NCBI GenBank assembly: GCA_024803745.1
Contig: JANJXV010000013.1
Span: forward strand, 12,012,501-12,076,500
From: Megascapheus bottae
Taxonomy: Eukaryota > Chordata > Mammalia > Rodentia > Geomyidae
Direction of reading: 5' to 3'
Length of the DNA stretch: 64,000 bases
Positions 33,301-47,709 of this stretch are shown one piece after another; within the stretch, counting starts at the first letter, position 1; each line of letters starts with the position of its first letter. The notes under the pieces were generated by a model. It had not been told where the DNA came from, made no database searches, and worked only from the letters and a program-made list of their open reading frames with translations. Position numbers and translations under genes: made by a program.

Positions 33301-36300
33301 CTATCTCACTGTTAGAGACTGCTGCAAACATCCACTTCCAGAACTAGGCTTGGGGTTCTCAATCCCAGTGTTGTATTCACTGACACTCAGGCCATTCTGG
33401 ACTGCAGGCTCCTTGTAGACAAACCTAGGGCCTGAAACTCCCAAAACCCTGGCTGAATAAAGTTGGGTAATCCAAATTTAGGCGAACCCAGTGACCTCTT
33501 AAGTGACAAACCCCAGGGGAAAGGAGGCCAAACCATGCCTTTGCTGGCTGGGCAGGACATGACATTCTTGCTGCCTGTGGAGAAGGTGTGCTGAGGCTGC
33601 CCTGGGGCAGCTGAGGGCAGGAGTATGGATCGGGGTGGCATCTTGGGAGTTGGCAAGGTCTTACCATTCCACAATCTGACTGTCACTCTGGCCCTCCCCA
33701 GGTCCTGGCACTATGTCACATTGCTGTGGGACAGCAGATGAACCTCCACTGGCTGCACAAGGTAAGAGAGCTGCTCAGCTGGAGCTGGGGAGGAGATGGG
33801 AAGCAGCAGCCTCTGAAGCAGAGGAAGAGCCTTTTTATCCAGGCTACAAACTGTGCTAGTAGCTTAGCCTGAGCACACTAGATATGTGCCAGGCACTTGT
33901 CTTCATAACTCAGCCTGCATTCACTCACTTAACCCTCATCACAGCCTTGTGATGTAGGCCCAGTCACCAGCACATTTGCAGGTGGAAAAACTGAGGAACA
34001 GAGAGGTTGAACAACATGTCCACTGTCTCCCCGTGTGAGCAGAAGGTTGGGAGTTCTAGTCTTGGAGCTACACACTTCACCAGCATGGTTCCCAGCTTTC
34101 ATTGGAGCCTCGGCTGCTGGCTGGTTCTGCTTTAACGCTTGCCTTCCTCTCTGTTCTTCAGTGGGCTCTTATCTGCCACTGTTGTTTTCTGAAAGTCTTC
34201 TCTCCACTTTCCATGGCTCCCAGCATGACCTCGATCCTCCAACAGTCCTGTTCTGGCTTTGCCCATGTCTCTGGCTCCTAACCATCAATTGAATCAGACA
34301 TCTTTAACCCCTTAGTCTCTGTGTCCCTTCTCTGCTTTTAGCCCCTTGCTTTTGCCTTTGATCACTCACTCTTTTGGACCCTTGGGTGTTTCTTCTCACT
34401 TATATAGGCAGTTTTCTTTCATGGATAGGAGCTTTTGCCCAGCCCCTGGGGTCTGCCCTGCTACACAGCTGTGCTGTCTGAGGTGCTTTCTGTGCTATCT
34501 GTGGTCCATCAGGTTCCTCATTCCCAACCCATACCATCTTGGTGTTCCTTAGAGGCTAGGTTAATATTGACCACTGTACTGTCCCCAGTGTCCCACACAG
34601 GGCTGGGTCTAGTACAGTTAGGCTTTATATTTGAGACCAGAGCCTTTTCTGACTCACATCTTGCACACTTGATGCTGGTTCTGCTGGAATAGGGTACAAG
34701 CCCCAGGAGCACCTGGGCCATGGAAGGAGAGCTGGGTCATCTCATCTCTCAGAGCCTGGATCACAGTGGGCATTTAAGAAGGGCAGAAGTGTCCTGAAAC
34801 AACCATGAGATGGCTCTCGAGTGACTCCAAGGCAAAGGTGTCATTTTTAATTAAGAAGGGAAACAGAACAGGAAGAGGAAGAGGAACGGGATGAGCTTGG
34901 TTGGATGTGGGGAATAAGAAGCCAAGAATCACCGAAGCAGGTCAGTTATGCATAGAGTTTGGAGCTAGGCCAGACCCAAGTGGCTGAAGTGTTGCACGGG
35001 CATAGAGCAGCAAGTAGCTCCTGCTCCCATCCACTTTGTTCCTGCTGATCACTCTACCCTGGACTTCCATGGTCTCCTCTGTGAGGCATTTTCTTTGTCC
35101 AGCTGTGAAGCTGACACTTGAAAGGACTGCACCAGCTGGCGCAGATGATGGGGCTGGCACAGGCTGTGGTCACCTCCTGAGGCCATGCCTAGATCTCAGC
35201 AGATCAAGGCACACCTGCTTGAACCTAGAAAGAAGCCACTGAGCCAGCCTGGAGGCGGTGGATCAATGCCTGCAGTTAGATCCTCTTATCTTCATCAGTG
35301 TTCACTCCTGGGGGGTGGAAGCCAGTCTTCCTGTTTCCCTGACCCTCTTGTGAGATCTCAGCAAGAGAAAGAGTTTCCTGGGCAGAGCAGACCCATTGCT
35401 GAGACAACCATGCCAGGAGAAAGGGACTTGACAGCAGGAACTGGAAGTTCTGTGTATGCATTCTACTTCCAAGATTGTGGGATTGGATTTGAAGATTCTA
35501 AGGAAAACTAACTTTGGTTGGTTGGTTTTAAGTATTTATTTTTTTGCCAGTCCTGTGGGTTGAACTCAGGGCCTGCGCTTTCTCAAGGCTAGCACTCTAC
35601 CACTTCTGCCACAGCACCACCTCCAGCTTTTTCTGTGTATGTGGTACCAAGGAATCAAAGCCAGTGCTTCATGCATGTTACACAAGCGTTCTACCACTAC
35701 ACCATACTCCAGGCCTTGTTTTAAGTCATTTTTTTTTTGCCAGTCCTGGGGCTTGAACTCAGGGCCTGGGCACTGTACTTGGACATGTTTTGCTCGTGGC
35801 AAGTGCTCTGCCACTTGAGCCACAGCACCACTTCCGGCTTTTTCTGTGTGTGTGGTACCCAGGAATCAAACCCAGGGCTTCATGCATGCTAGGCAAGCAC
35901 TCTACCTCTAGGCTATGCTCTTGGCCCATTTTAAGTCATTTTTGACCATGTAATATGTTAACATGGTTCGTATTTCAAGACGCTAGAATGTATAATAGAA
36001 ATGGTTTTATTTTTCTACAGGATCTTGTGGTACTGGAGAATGAACCTAGGACCTCAAACTTGCTAGACAGATGCTGTTCCACTTGAGCCACACTTCCAGC
36101 CCTTTTTGCGTTTAGTTTTCAGATAGTCTTGTGCTAACTTTGCCGAAGCTGTCCTCAGCTACAGTCCTCCTGTCTTTACCGAGTTCCTGGGACAACAAGA
36201 ATGAGCCACCATGCCCAGCCCATTCTAGAGATATCTTAAGCATATCCAAATATACCTTTCTTTTTTTTTCCCCCAAGAATACACAGTCTTGGGGGCCGGG

Positions 36301-39300
36301 AGTTTGGCCTAGTGGTAGAGTGCTTGCCTAGCATGCACGAAGACCCGGGTTCAATTCTTTGGTACCCCACATACGTAGCAAAAAGCTGGAAGTGGTGCTG
36401 AGGCTCAAGTGGTAGAGTGCTAGCCTTGGGAAAGTCCAAGGACAGTGCTCAAGCCCTGAGCTCAAGCCCAGGACTGGCAAAAAAAAAAAAAAAGAATACA
36501 CAGTTTACCACATTTTCTATCCTTTCCCTTCACCAACTGCATGGAGCTCTTTCTTGAGTACATTAAGAACACTTTTCCCCAGACATCCCAGTGTCTGTCC
36601 TTTGGCCTTGTTTGTGATTTGTACATTTTCTAATTCCCTAAGTGTCTAGCCAGTAAAAACTCACTAGTTTTCTGTCCTTGGGCAAGGCAGTCTGGCAATG
36701 ACCCAGAAGAGAATTTCTGAATTTACTGTGGGTTTTTGGCTTTTTGGTTTTTTTGTTTTTTTGTTTTTGTTTTTTTTTTGGTCAGTAGTTGTGGGGCTTG
36801 AATTCAGGCATGGACTCTGTCCCATAGCTTTTTCGCTCAAGGCTAGCACTCTGCCATTTTGAGCCACAGTGCCACTTCTGGATTTCTGATGATAAGTTGG
36901 AGATAAGAGTCTCATGGACTTTCATGCCTGAGTTTACTTATTTTATATTGCCTTCCTTGCCAAGTGCTAACAATCCATGCTCCTCTGTAATGTATTGTTA
37001 TGCCTATAAAACATCCTTGCCAGGGGCTGGTGGCTTGTGTCTGCAATCCTAACTACTCAGTAGTCAAGCTTTGAGGATTGAGGTTTGAAGCTAGCCATAC
37101 TGGAAGAGAGGAGTTGAGAATGACTTAGCCATGTTGTGGAAGAGGTGCTGAGAGGTTTCACAGGGAGGGGGTGTGGAGGTCAGTTGAAGTGTGGGGATTA
37201 TGGAAGTAAGCCATGTGCCATGAGGTAGGCATGTGGGCAGTGAGACCCACAACTGGGGTGGGAGGGTAGCAGAAAACCTGAGCTTATTTGGTGGCTGCAG
37301 ATGCCACCTGTCCCTTGCAGATGGACACCTGTACTTCTCTATTTCTTCAGAATCCAGATGCCGGGCGGGGGGGGGGGGGGCCTGGTTGAAAAGCCTTGTT
37401 GCTGAGACAGAGTGTGAGACTTGTTGCATACCTGGCCCCTGCCCTGTGTCCCAGGCAAAGCTGGACAATGTGATCTTTCTTCCAGGTTGCTGAGACGCTG
37501 GTGGACCTGGCAGGCTCTTAGCAGGGCCTCTTCTTAGCAGAAACCTCTTGCCTTTTCTCCACTTTCCCTTTTCTCCATGTCATTTTCTTGTAAGGTCCGC
37601 CTGCTCCTCCTGCCTCTGCCTCTGGCTGTCCTCACGCTCGGCCTGTCCTTCTCTGCTTCCTGTGCCTTTCTAGCTTGCTCTATTTCTCCTGTGACTATCT
37701 CTTGGGATTACCTTCACCCACCCTTTCAGCCACACCGGGGCTCTTCACCTTGTTCTGACCCTCTGTCTGATGCTTCCCTCTACCAGATTGGACTGGTGAT
37801 CATCCTGGCTTCCACGGTGGTGGCCATGTCAGCAGTGGCCCAGCTATGGGAGGACGAGTGGGAGGTCCTGCTTATCTCCTTGCAGGTGAGTAGAGTGGGC
37901 CCTTGTCACACAAATCTTAGTCATGTGTCAAACAAGGATATTGATTGATGACCGTTGCTTTGCTGGGAACCAAACCCAGAACCCTAAGCATGTCAGACAA
38001 GGGCTGAACCACTGAGTTACAGAGTGGGACTGGGAGGGGTCTCAGGTCACACCGCAGTTGCTCACTCCGAGTTGGAGAGGATGCGCCAACCTAGGGACCC
38101 TGGATTCCCCATGTTTGCAGCTAGCAAATGGAGACAGGGTTGCCCACCCTGTGGATAGAAATGGTTACCAGAGGGCATGGGCATGGCTAAGAGACTCAGG
38201 AGCCTCCTGCCTTCCCACACACACAGGGCACAGCTCCATTCCTGCATATGGGGGCCTTGGTGACCATCACTGCACTCTCCTGGATCGTGGCTGGACAGTT
38301 TGCCCGGGCAGAGCGATCCTGTAAGTACTCAGGACAGGCCCCCCACCCCACCACTCCTTGGGTGGGCGGCCTCCACCCAGACTCTATCTGGGAGGCTGAG
38401 ATGGAGCCTTCACTGTGGGAGTCTGCTTCAGACTGGCCCATGGATGCCATCAGCCTTGCGCTGTATTCCCACTCCACCCCATGTCTTCATGGGCTCATGT
38501 GCCAGACACATACTGTCCCTCTGCAGGGGTCTGCATCCTAAACCCTCACCCAAGAGCTCTGGGTGTGCCTGGAGGGAGCATAAGGTTCATGTCCCATGTC
38601 TGCAGCTTCCCAGGTGGCCATCCTCTGCACCTTCTTCGCTGTGGTCTTCGCCCTCTACTTGGCCCCTCTCACTATCTCCTCTCCCTGCATCATGGAGAAA
38701 AAGGATCTGGGCCCCAAGCCTGCCCTCATTGGCCACCGTGGGGCCCCCATGGTGAGTGTCATCCCAGTGTCCTCACAGATCAAGTGAGCGTGGGCACAGC
38801 ATCGACTCTAGGGCAAGGCCTTGCCAGAAAATAGACGTGACACATGATTAGCACAGTCTCAGAAATAGACCCTAGATCTATGGGGAAAGTATATAGGAAG
38901 GACAGGTGGAAATCTCAGAGAGCCTGGGTAGGACCAAATGCAAAGATTCCAGAAAACATCTCACTAGAAAGACTGAGTGCTTGCCTAGCCTAGCATGCAC
39001 AAAGACCCAGGTTCGATTCCTCGGTACCACATACATAGCCAGAAGTGGCTCAGGTGGTAGAGTTCTAGCCTTGAGAAAGCCCTAGGACAACGCTCAGGCC
39101 CCTGAGCTCAAGGCCCAGAACTGGCAAAAAAAAAAAAAATGCAGGAAAAACTGAACTCTTATCCTGAAGCATGCAGGTGCTGGAGGGTTTGGGGCCCTAA
39201 CCCAACACTTCCAGCTCTTAGTAAAGGGCCCAGGGCTGCAGCCAGGCAGCAGATATCCTACTAGGCCTGAAGGGAGGAGAGGCTGGCACAGCTCCCAAGG

Positions 39301-42300
39301 GAAGGCAGTTGAGCCAGACTGAAATGCAAAGAGAAGACAAAGTCAGTACCAGGTCCTGCCACTGAGGTGTCCTGCACTCGGAGAGCCAAGGCTGAGGAGA
39401 CAGGCTCCAGAGCCCAGCTACTTGGACAGGAGTTCGACCTGACCCCTGATTGGCTGTGGGAACCAGAGGAGTTATGTCTTCTCAGTGCCTCGTCCCCTCC
39501 TGTGCCATGGGAGTATCGACAGTGCCCACCACAGGGTGTGAGACGCAGGAAGTAGCATAGCAGTACCAGATATGTCCTGTCTACTAGGAAGTTCCTGACA
39601 TTATTGTGATCCCTTTAAGCCCCTCTTTTGAACTTAGGCTTCCCAGCAAGAGCAATATCAGTCCCTATCCCTACGGGGCATCTGGGGAGTTTCACAGTGC
39701 CACTGAGTGATGAAGTGCCTGTACAAAATCATGGTGTTAAAAGGATATGTCTGGGCTGAGAGTGGTTGAGTGTAGCTAAGCACTTGTCTAGCATGGGTGA
39801 GGCCTTACTTCTATCCCCAACACTACAGAAAAAGAAAAAGGAGAAAGAAAAAACAGAATATCCAATGGACTGCAAATCCTTCTGAAAGTCCTCCCCTACA
39901 CATGAGTGGGGGAGGGATTATTATTTTCTAGATGACTCACGGGCCTAGACCCTGTGAGCTGGAATTTAGTACTCTCCCATCACTCTATGCCAGCCCTGAT
40001 TCTGACCCTGGCACCTCCTAGCTGCTGGGAATGACATGTGCATGCTATTGAAAACCATGCTCTCCCATCTCTGCCTCCCAAAGAGCTAGGATTATAGGTT
40101 TAAGTCACCACACCTGGCTAAGGACACTTAAAAAAAAAGAAACCACAATCCTGTTATTACACCTAACCAAATTAACAGTGATTCTTTAATATGATCTAAT
40201 AGCAAATCCATGTTCAATTTCCTTTTGTTGTCTCAAAAGCATCTTTTTATAGGTCAGTTGTTAGAAATCCATCTGAGTAATGCGTGGCTCCTAAGTGTCT
40301 TGAGTAGACGACAGTCCCCTTCCCATCTCTCCTTATCTCTGCCAAAGCTGTCATTTACCCTGCAGAATTTCTCATAGTGTGCATCTGGCTAACCACATCC
40401 TTTGCTATTTATCATTCATCTGTTTGAATTGCGCATGTGTATGGGTCATGGCATGTTATTTCCATACATGTGTACAATATGTAGTGTTCAAACCAAGGTG
40501 GATGTCCATCTCTTCAAACATTGATCGTTTCATATGCTAGAAACATTCAGAATTTTCCTCTCTTGATCATTTTGAAGTGTACGTAAATTATTGCTTGTTA
40601 TAGCCTTCCCTACATGCCATTGGCTGCCAGAATTTATTTTTCCTGTCATTTTGACCCCGTGTAACCAACCTGTCCTGGCCCCTTTTCTCCCTTCCCCTTC
40701 TCAGCCTCTGTTAACCACTGTTATACTCCATCTTTCTTCTGTGAGATCAACTTTTAGTGATGGCATCTTTTTTCCCCCCAAGTCCTGGGGCTTGAACTCA
40801 GGGCTTGAATACTGTCCTTGGGCTTTTCTCAAGGCTAGCGCTCTACCACGTGAGCCACAGCACCATTTCCAGCTTTTTCTATGTATGTGGTACTGAGGAA
40901 TTGAACCCAGGTCTTCATGCATGCTAGGCAAGCACTCTACCACTAGGTCACACTCCTGGTCTTTTTTTTTTTAAAAACTTGAGGCCTCATACTCTTGCTC
41001 ATGGCTGATTCTCTCCCCTCCAGTTCAGCATTTTGCTGAGTAATTGGAGATGGAATATCATGGACTTTTCTTTCCAGACTGACTTCAAGTAATAGTCCTC
41101 CGAGTTTCAACCTCCTGAATAGGATTATAGATATGAGTCGCCAGCACCCAGTTTGGTGGTAGATTTGGAGGTACCGACTAGGATCCCCTCTGTCTCTGTA
41201 TCTCTGCTTGTGGGATTCTGATTGCAGGAGCCCTGAGCGCACCCCTCTGTCAGTGTGTCCCATGCAGTGGCCCTGTGTGGACTTGAGTATTTGGAGGGTT
41301 AGATCCACAGCGGGGGCTCTCAGGCACTGTTCTGTTCACGAGTGTGTGCCCACCCACCCACCCCCATGTGCTCCTGACAGCAGGACCCTCTTGGACTTAC
41401 CAGAGGGAGCTGGGAGCTCCAGGATAAGGATCCAGAATTCCACTCAGATGACTGGATGGACTTCCTGAAGCCCAGGAAGAGAAGGCTAGGATTCCATGCC
41501 TTTGTTTAAGAGAACAGCACCAAACCCAGGGAGACCTTGATGGCATTTAACAGCTCAGCTCCAGGGATGGAGAAAGGGAAGAGCTCACATTAAGAAGTCT
41601 CTACTGTGCGTCTAGCCTCAGGTCTCCAACACCTGTTTATACCTATCGAGTGGATAACATGAGCCCATTTTATATAGCAAGGAAACAAAGGCCCGCTAGC
41701 AAGTGGATTGCTCCTCTGCCAACTCCAAAGCCCTTACCATTCCCTTGCTACCTCCCAACAGAGAAGAGTGTGTTGATCTGGGGAATATTGTGATCAGAGA
41801 GAGACAGGTAGAACTGAGAGCAATCAGGGAAATCCTTTGCCCTCTTGACCCCCTCATCCATCTTGCCACCCTCTCCTTCCCTCTGTCCACTAGCCCCAGG
41901 CACCTGGCCTTAGCCCAATTCCTAGTTCATTGCTGACCCCCAGTGGTAGCAAAGGGTAGGACAACCAGGGAGAAAAAATGGAACACTGAGTCTCCCAGCC
42001 TGAAGACCCAGAGAATGGTAAGCTTATTCCCAAGAGCAGATGAGGAAGCAGTCCACAAACAGAGCTACTGCAGAGTCCAGGCTAGAACTGGATATTCCCA
42101 TTCCTTAGCCACAAGCTTGCCATTCTAAATTATTTTCTGTGTCAGGTGATGTGCTAGGGGATTTGGTCCATGTAATTTCCTAGAATACTGCTGTGTGTGC
42201 AGACAAGGAAAGTTGTCACTCCACTGAAACTCCACCCTGCCCTTCACCAGGGAATAATCAAGAGGGAATAGGATATCCAGTCTCCATGCCTCACACATCT

Positions 42301-45300
42301 TGACTCCCAGGCCTGTGAAAAGGCTTCCTGCCTCCAGAGTGTAGTGCAGTGCAGGGATGATTTAGCAGTCAGGACTACTCTTTATTTACTAAGCTTTAGC
42401 TATATGCCAGCTGTTTATATACATCCATGCAAAGTACCATGTCTGCCTTGCCTCCAAAACAACACCCTTCAAGGCTAGGAAGGTGGACTAGTGGTAGAGT
42501 GCTTGCCTAGCATGCATGAAGCCCTGAGTTCAATTCCTCAGTACCACATAAACAGAAAAAGCTGGAAGGGCACTGTAACTCAAGCGGCAGAGCAAAGAAG
42601 CTTGGTGACACTGTCCAGGTCCTGAGTTCAAGCCCCAGAACTGGCAAAAAATACAAAAGCCCTTCAAGATGGACATGGCTTCGCAGGTAAGGAAACTGAG
42701 CTTCAGAGAAGCTCTGTAGGTGCCCTGAGCCATATTGCTCCTGGGTACAGAATGACAGCCATGCCAGCTGAGCCCAGCATGTCAGCCCTCGCCACCCCTT
42801 TCTCCCCAGCTGGCCCCAGAACACACACTGATGTCCTTCCGGAAGGCCCTAGAACAGAGGCTGTTTGGGCTCCAGGCTGATGTCACCATCAGGTATGCAC
42901 GGGCACATTCTCCTCACCCCATGGCATCTGCATCCAGGTGGAACTGTCTGCCCCAGAGCCTTGGAGATGGAAGGGTGGAGGCTTGAGACATCCTTTCTGT
43001 GCAAATGAATCTTGTGCTGAACTCTAGGATGTAAAGTAGGGGGGAGAGAAAAGACTCTTGGTGTAGGCAGATGGGATGGAGGCAAGGGGGTCAGATCCAC
43101 TTGGAAGGAAGCTAGATCTCTTTCCATAATATGGCTCAAACATTTGGATAAGTGAAGTTTAGCAAGTTTCAGAACCATAATCCCAAAAACGTATTCATTT
43201 CCTGCCTATAGATGTATGAACATGTGTTCATATAAATGGCAGGAAGAAGCCACAGCAGTCATATTACCAGAGGTTACCTGTGAGAGAAGGGAACAAGGGT
43301 GGGGCTGTCATACATAGCTGCACAAGTTTGGCACGAAACAAGAGCACTGTGTGTGAGAGGACAGTTCCCAGTGTAGAGAGGATGGAAGTGAACGTGAGTA
43401 TTGGCCTCAGCATTCCAGCAGATGGTGGTAAAACGCTTTGAGGAAAAGGGTCACAGATGCAATGTTTGAATGTCACAGTAAGATAGCCAGTGATCTACTG
43501 ACAGCGGGTGGGGTAGACAGGAATTGGGGAGGGCTGAAACCTGTCACCGGGGCCTACCTATGAACTCTTATGATGGCACTGCATGAAACTGGTTTCAGTC
43601 CAGGTTCTACCACATACCGGCCATGGACCTTGAGTAGGAACGTCCTTCTGCTAGCCTCATTATCAAGTGAGGCAGAATCTAACTTCAAGTTTTGCTAAGA
43701 GAATAGGATCAGGCTTTTTCCACACTCCTTAAGCAGTCCCCCCAATCTGACCCTGATAGAGGGCCAGAAGGCACTGGCTCTTTGGGGTCATTCCATCCCG
43801 CTGTCCCTCCACACAGATGAGGAGCCTGCAGCCCAGAGAGGGGCAGAGCCACCAGGGTCTCATGATGGGCAGGGAGGAATGCATAAGGGAGTGGTGATGT
43901 GCAGGTGAAGGCCCAGGTGGACAGTGACAGCAGCCCCCTCCCCCATAGTCTGGATGGCATCCCCTTCCTCATGCATGATGCCACTCTGCGACGTACCACC
44001 AATGTGGAGCAGGTGTTTCCAGAGCTCGCCCACAGGCCTGCCGCCATGCTCAACTGGACCATCCTGCAGAGGCTCAACGCCGGCCAGTGGTTTCTAAAGG
44101 TCTGTCTGCACTGGGCCCATACTAAGCTTGGGAGAGGCAGCAGGGACCCTGAGAAGTAAGAGAGGCGAATGGCTATGAGCTCAGAGGACCCCCAGCAGGC
44201 TGGTAAGCAGCCACTTGTGGGATTCCATCTCTGTCTCGCTCATCAGGAAAGGCTGAAGAGGGCACTGGTGGTTAAAAGGATAACTGTAGAGGCGAGGCAG
44301 TTTCTGGTTTCAGACTCTCTGTGGTGGCAAGTGCTGAGGGTTGGGCAACTCCCCAAGCAAGTTGTCCTTTTGGGGAGTAGATATGGGGTAGAAAGCTGAG
44401 GTTCAGGAACTCCTATGACCACAGCCCCCCTCACACACCAGCCGATGCTGGTTGACCAGGGGTCAGGCCCAAAGGGCTGTGCAAAGGCCTCAAAGGGCTA
44501 GTGACATGGTCTTGTGTACCTCTGCCTCTGCCAGACTGACCCCTTCTGGACGGCCAGCTCCCTGTCACCCTCAGACTACAGGGAGGCCCAGAACCAGTCC
44601 ATCTGTAGTCTGGCAGAGCTCCTGGATCTGGCCAAGGGCAATGCCACGGTGCTGCTCAACCTGCACGACCCGCCTCACGAGCACCCCTACCACGCCAGCT
44701 TCCTCAACATCACCCTGGCGGCCGTGCTGCACTCAGGTTTCCCACAGCACCAGGTGAGGCCCCATGCCAGGCGGCATCTGTGCCCATCTCCTCTCCAGAT
44801 TTCAGCCCTCCTGTTTATAACACAGCCTTGGCCGTGTCCTTGTGGGACAGGAGAGGGACTGTCCAGTACTTTGAGCTGTTCAGAGGACTGGCCAGGTCCT
44901 CTGGTCACTTGAGAGAACACAAATTATTGTGGGACAATAGTTTGGGACACCAGAGATGGGAGGCTGCCCTGTAAATGCAGCGATGGATGTCTACTTTTGC
45001 TTCTTTTCCTCGCACCAGGAAGGGGCGCTGTGGAGTTGGTTGGCCCTGTGTGTAACATCTGAGGACAAGCCACCACAATAACAATTCCACCTAAGCCACA
45101 GTCCTGACCCCTTGCATGTTCCTACGTGGATTCTGGGAGGGCTAGGGCCTCTTACCCAATTTGGCAGACGAGAAGCCTGACTACCCCATGTCCTGCCTGC
45201 AGGTCATGTGGCTACCTAACAAGCAGAGGCCACTGGTGCAGAAGATGGCACCTGGCTTCCAGCAAACATCAGGGTCCAAGGAGGCCGTGGCGAGCCTGCG

Positions 45301-47659
45301 CAGAGGCCACATCCAGCGGCTGAACCTGCGCTACACTCAGGTGTCCAACCAGGAGCTCAGGTGCCAGCCCTGGGTAGCCCTAACTCTTCCAGAGGAGGGA
45401 GGGACTGTGTCCCCCAGCCCTGGCACAACTGGGCACAGGGCAGGATGCATGCACAGAGGCCTATGTGGTCAGAGAGGGGAGGTGAGATCCTACGCAGAGC
45501 TGATCTGCAATGAGCCTGGTCCTCGGGTGTGGCTATCTCTTCCCACAGGAAGAGTTGTGAGAGGCTGCTTCCCCGCCCTGGGCAGCCAGAGCCCAGGGCT
45601 GACCAAGCTCTGTCCCCTGCCCAGGGACTACGCATCCTGGAATCTGAGTGTGAACCTCTACACTGTCAACGCACCCTGGCTCTTCTCCCTGCTGTGGTGC
45701 GCTGGGGTCCCGTCCGTCACCTCTGACAACTCTCACACCTTGTCCCAGGTGCCTTCCCCACTCTGGATCATGGTGAGTTGGAGAAATGAGGTGGGCAGAG
45801 GACACCTAGGGGGACAGCTACTTGGGGGCTACCCAACCCCTCAGCAAGCATTCAACTTCTTGGGGAGGTCTCAAGTATGGCGTTGTCTGAGGTGGGGGTA
45901 CACGCTTGAAGCCGGCCTCCAACTGCTGGGTCTTCACGGAGGTGTTGGAGGCTGCTGGCCTGACCACAGGGAAGAACATCAAGAAGTCAATAGCGGGAGC
46001 CAGGAGCGTGGCCTAGTGGTAGAGTGCTTGCCTAGTATGCATGGAGCCTTGGGTTCGATTCCTCAGTACCACATACATAAAAAAAAAAACCGAAGTGGTG
46101 CTGTTGGTTCAAGTGGCAGAGTGCTAGCCTTGAGCAAAAGTTCTCAAGGACAGTGCCCAGACCCTGAGTGCAATCCCCAGGACTGGCAAAAAATAAGACG
46201 TCAATAGCAAGGCTGGGAATGTGGCTTAGCAGCAGAGTACTTGTCTAGCATGTGTGAAGCCCTAACGGGCTGAAGCTTTGCCCTTCCCAGGTCCTGTATT
46301 CTCAGTTGTAGCCGCACACCTGTTCATAGGTGCTGCACATCTGTGTGCAGGCTAACATATGCCAACTTGTGTCATGTGACACTCTGGTATTCACATGCAG
46401 TATCCATCTTTCATTACTAGGCTCTTATTTTGAGCCCCTTAAGTACATATACCTTCAGCTTGAACACATTCCACTTCTATACTATGTGTGCACACACATG
46501 CCCTATGCACACACACACGCACACGCACACGCACACACCCCTAGGCCCACAGTGCTCAGGGCCTACTCCCACAAAATACCAGAATTCCTCATGCTCCCTG
46601 CTCACCAGCCCACAGCCCTGTGGTTTGAGCAGGCCATAACCAGGAGCTGGCCTCGGGCCCTCTGTCCACAGCCCCCGGAGGAGTACTGCCTCATGTGGGT
46701 CACCGCTGACCTGGTCTCCTTCACCCTCATCATTGGCATCTTCGTGCTCCAGAAGTGAGTAGGCTGTGATATGTCTGTGACCTTTCTACCCCTTGGCAGG
46801 CTCAGCCCAGCTCCCCCACCATCCCAGCCAAGTGCACCTACTCCCAGCCTTGAGCCCTAGGCCAGGAGAAGGAGACCAGAGGGATTGCCGGAGGCCCCAG
46901 GCCCTCCTCCCTCAGCAGAGGCCCACTGGCTTCTGGGTAGAGCACCCAGCTAGGAAACCAGAGCCGATCTCTGCCCCAACCTGCTGTGTAGGCTCTGGCA
47001 AATTTGGCCCTCTGTTACCCAGGGCATGGGTTGGTTCCCTATACCACTGACCCCTGCCAGGCTGAAAAGCCCTATCCCTCAGGCCAGCTGGGATTGATTG
47101 GCTGAAGCGGGTGGTCTGGGTGGTTCAGGGGAGGGTTTCAGGGCCAGCCCGGGGCCCCAAGCCATCCTGCAAACAGGGGCTGGGTTGATTCTTGACTGAT
47201 GTTCTCTCTCTGTCCATCCTGCTCTGATCGGCGCATGTCCCTCCTCTCTCCCCTCCCCCTCTCTGCTGCACTCTGGCATCTCACAGCTATCACTTGATCA
47301 GGTAATTCTGGTGTGGTCCTCCTCCTCCTCCTGTTCCTCTTTCTGGCCATCCCCTTCTCCAGTTCTGTCTGATAACCTGCTGTGCACCGAGCCCTGTGCC
47401 TGGGTCACCCTCGCTGACCCCTGCCTGAAGCACCAACCCTCCTTTCCCCCCTGCAATAATCCTCTCTGCGATTTTTTTTTAGGAAAGTCTCAGCACTCCT
47501 CTCAGACTGGCCCTGAACTTGCAATCCTGCCTTAGTGCTAGGATTTGCCCTTCCCATCTTGCAGGGTGTGTCCCTGTGCGCTCAGTTTTTACTGCAGTTC
47601 TGCTGGTGGCAACCAGACTGTCCTTAACAGACACACAAAGACAGACAGACAGACAGACA

Positions 47660-47709
<50 letters not shown>

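Noticed and set aside
36288..36370. tRNA-like box A/box B sequences
   Set aside because: They belong to tRNA-derived SINE monomers with poly(A) tails and target duplications; no intact cloverleaf tRNA gene is present.
45361..46207. Open frame running on from GDPD5 exon 11 for 348 residues in total
   Set aside because: The continuation crosses introns and an ID-like SINE; the spliced exons 12-15 match GDPD5 instead.
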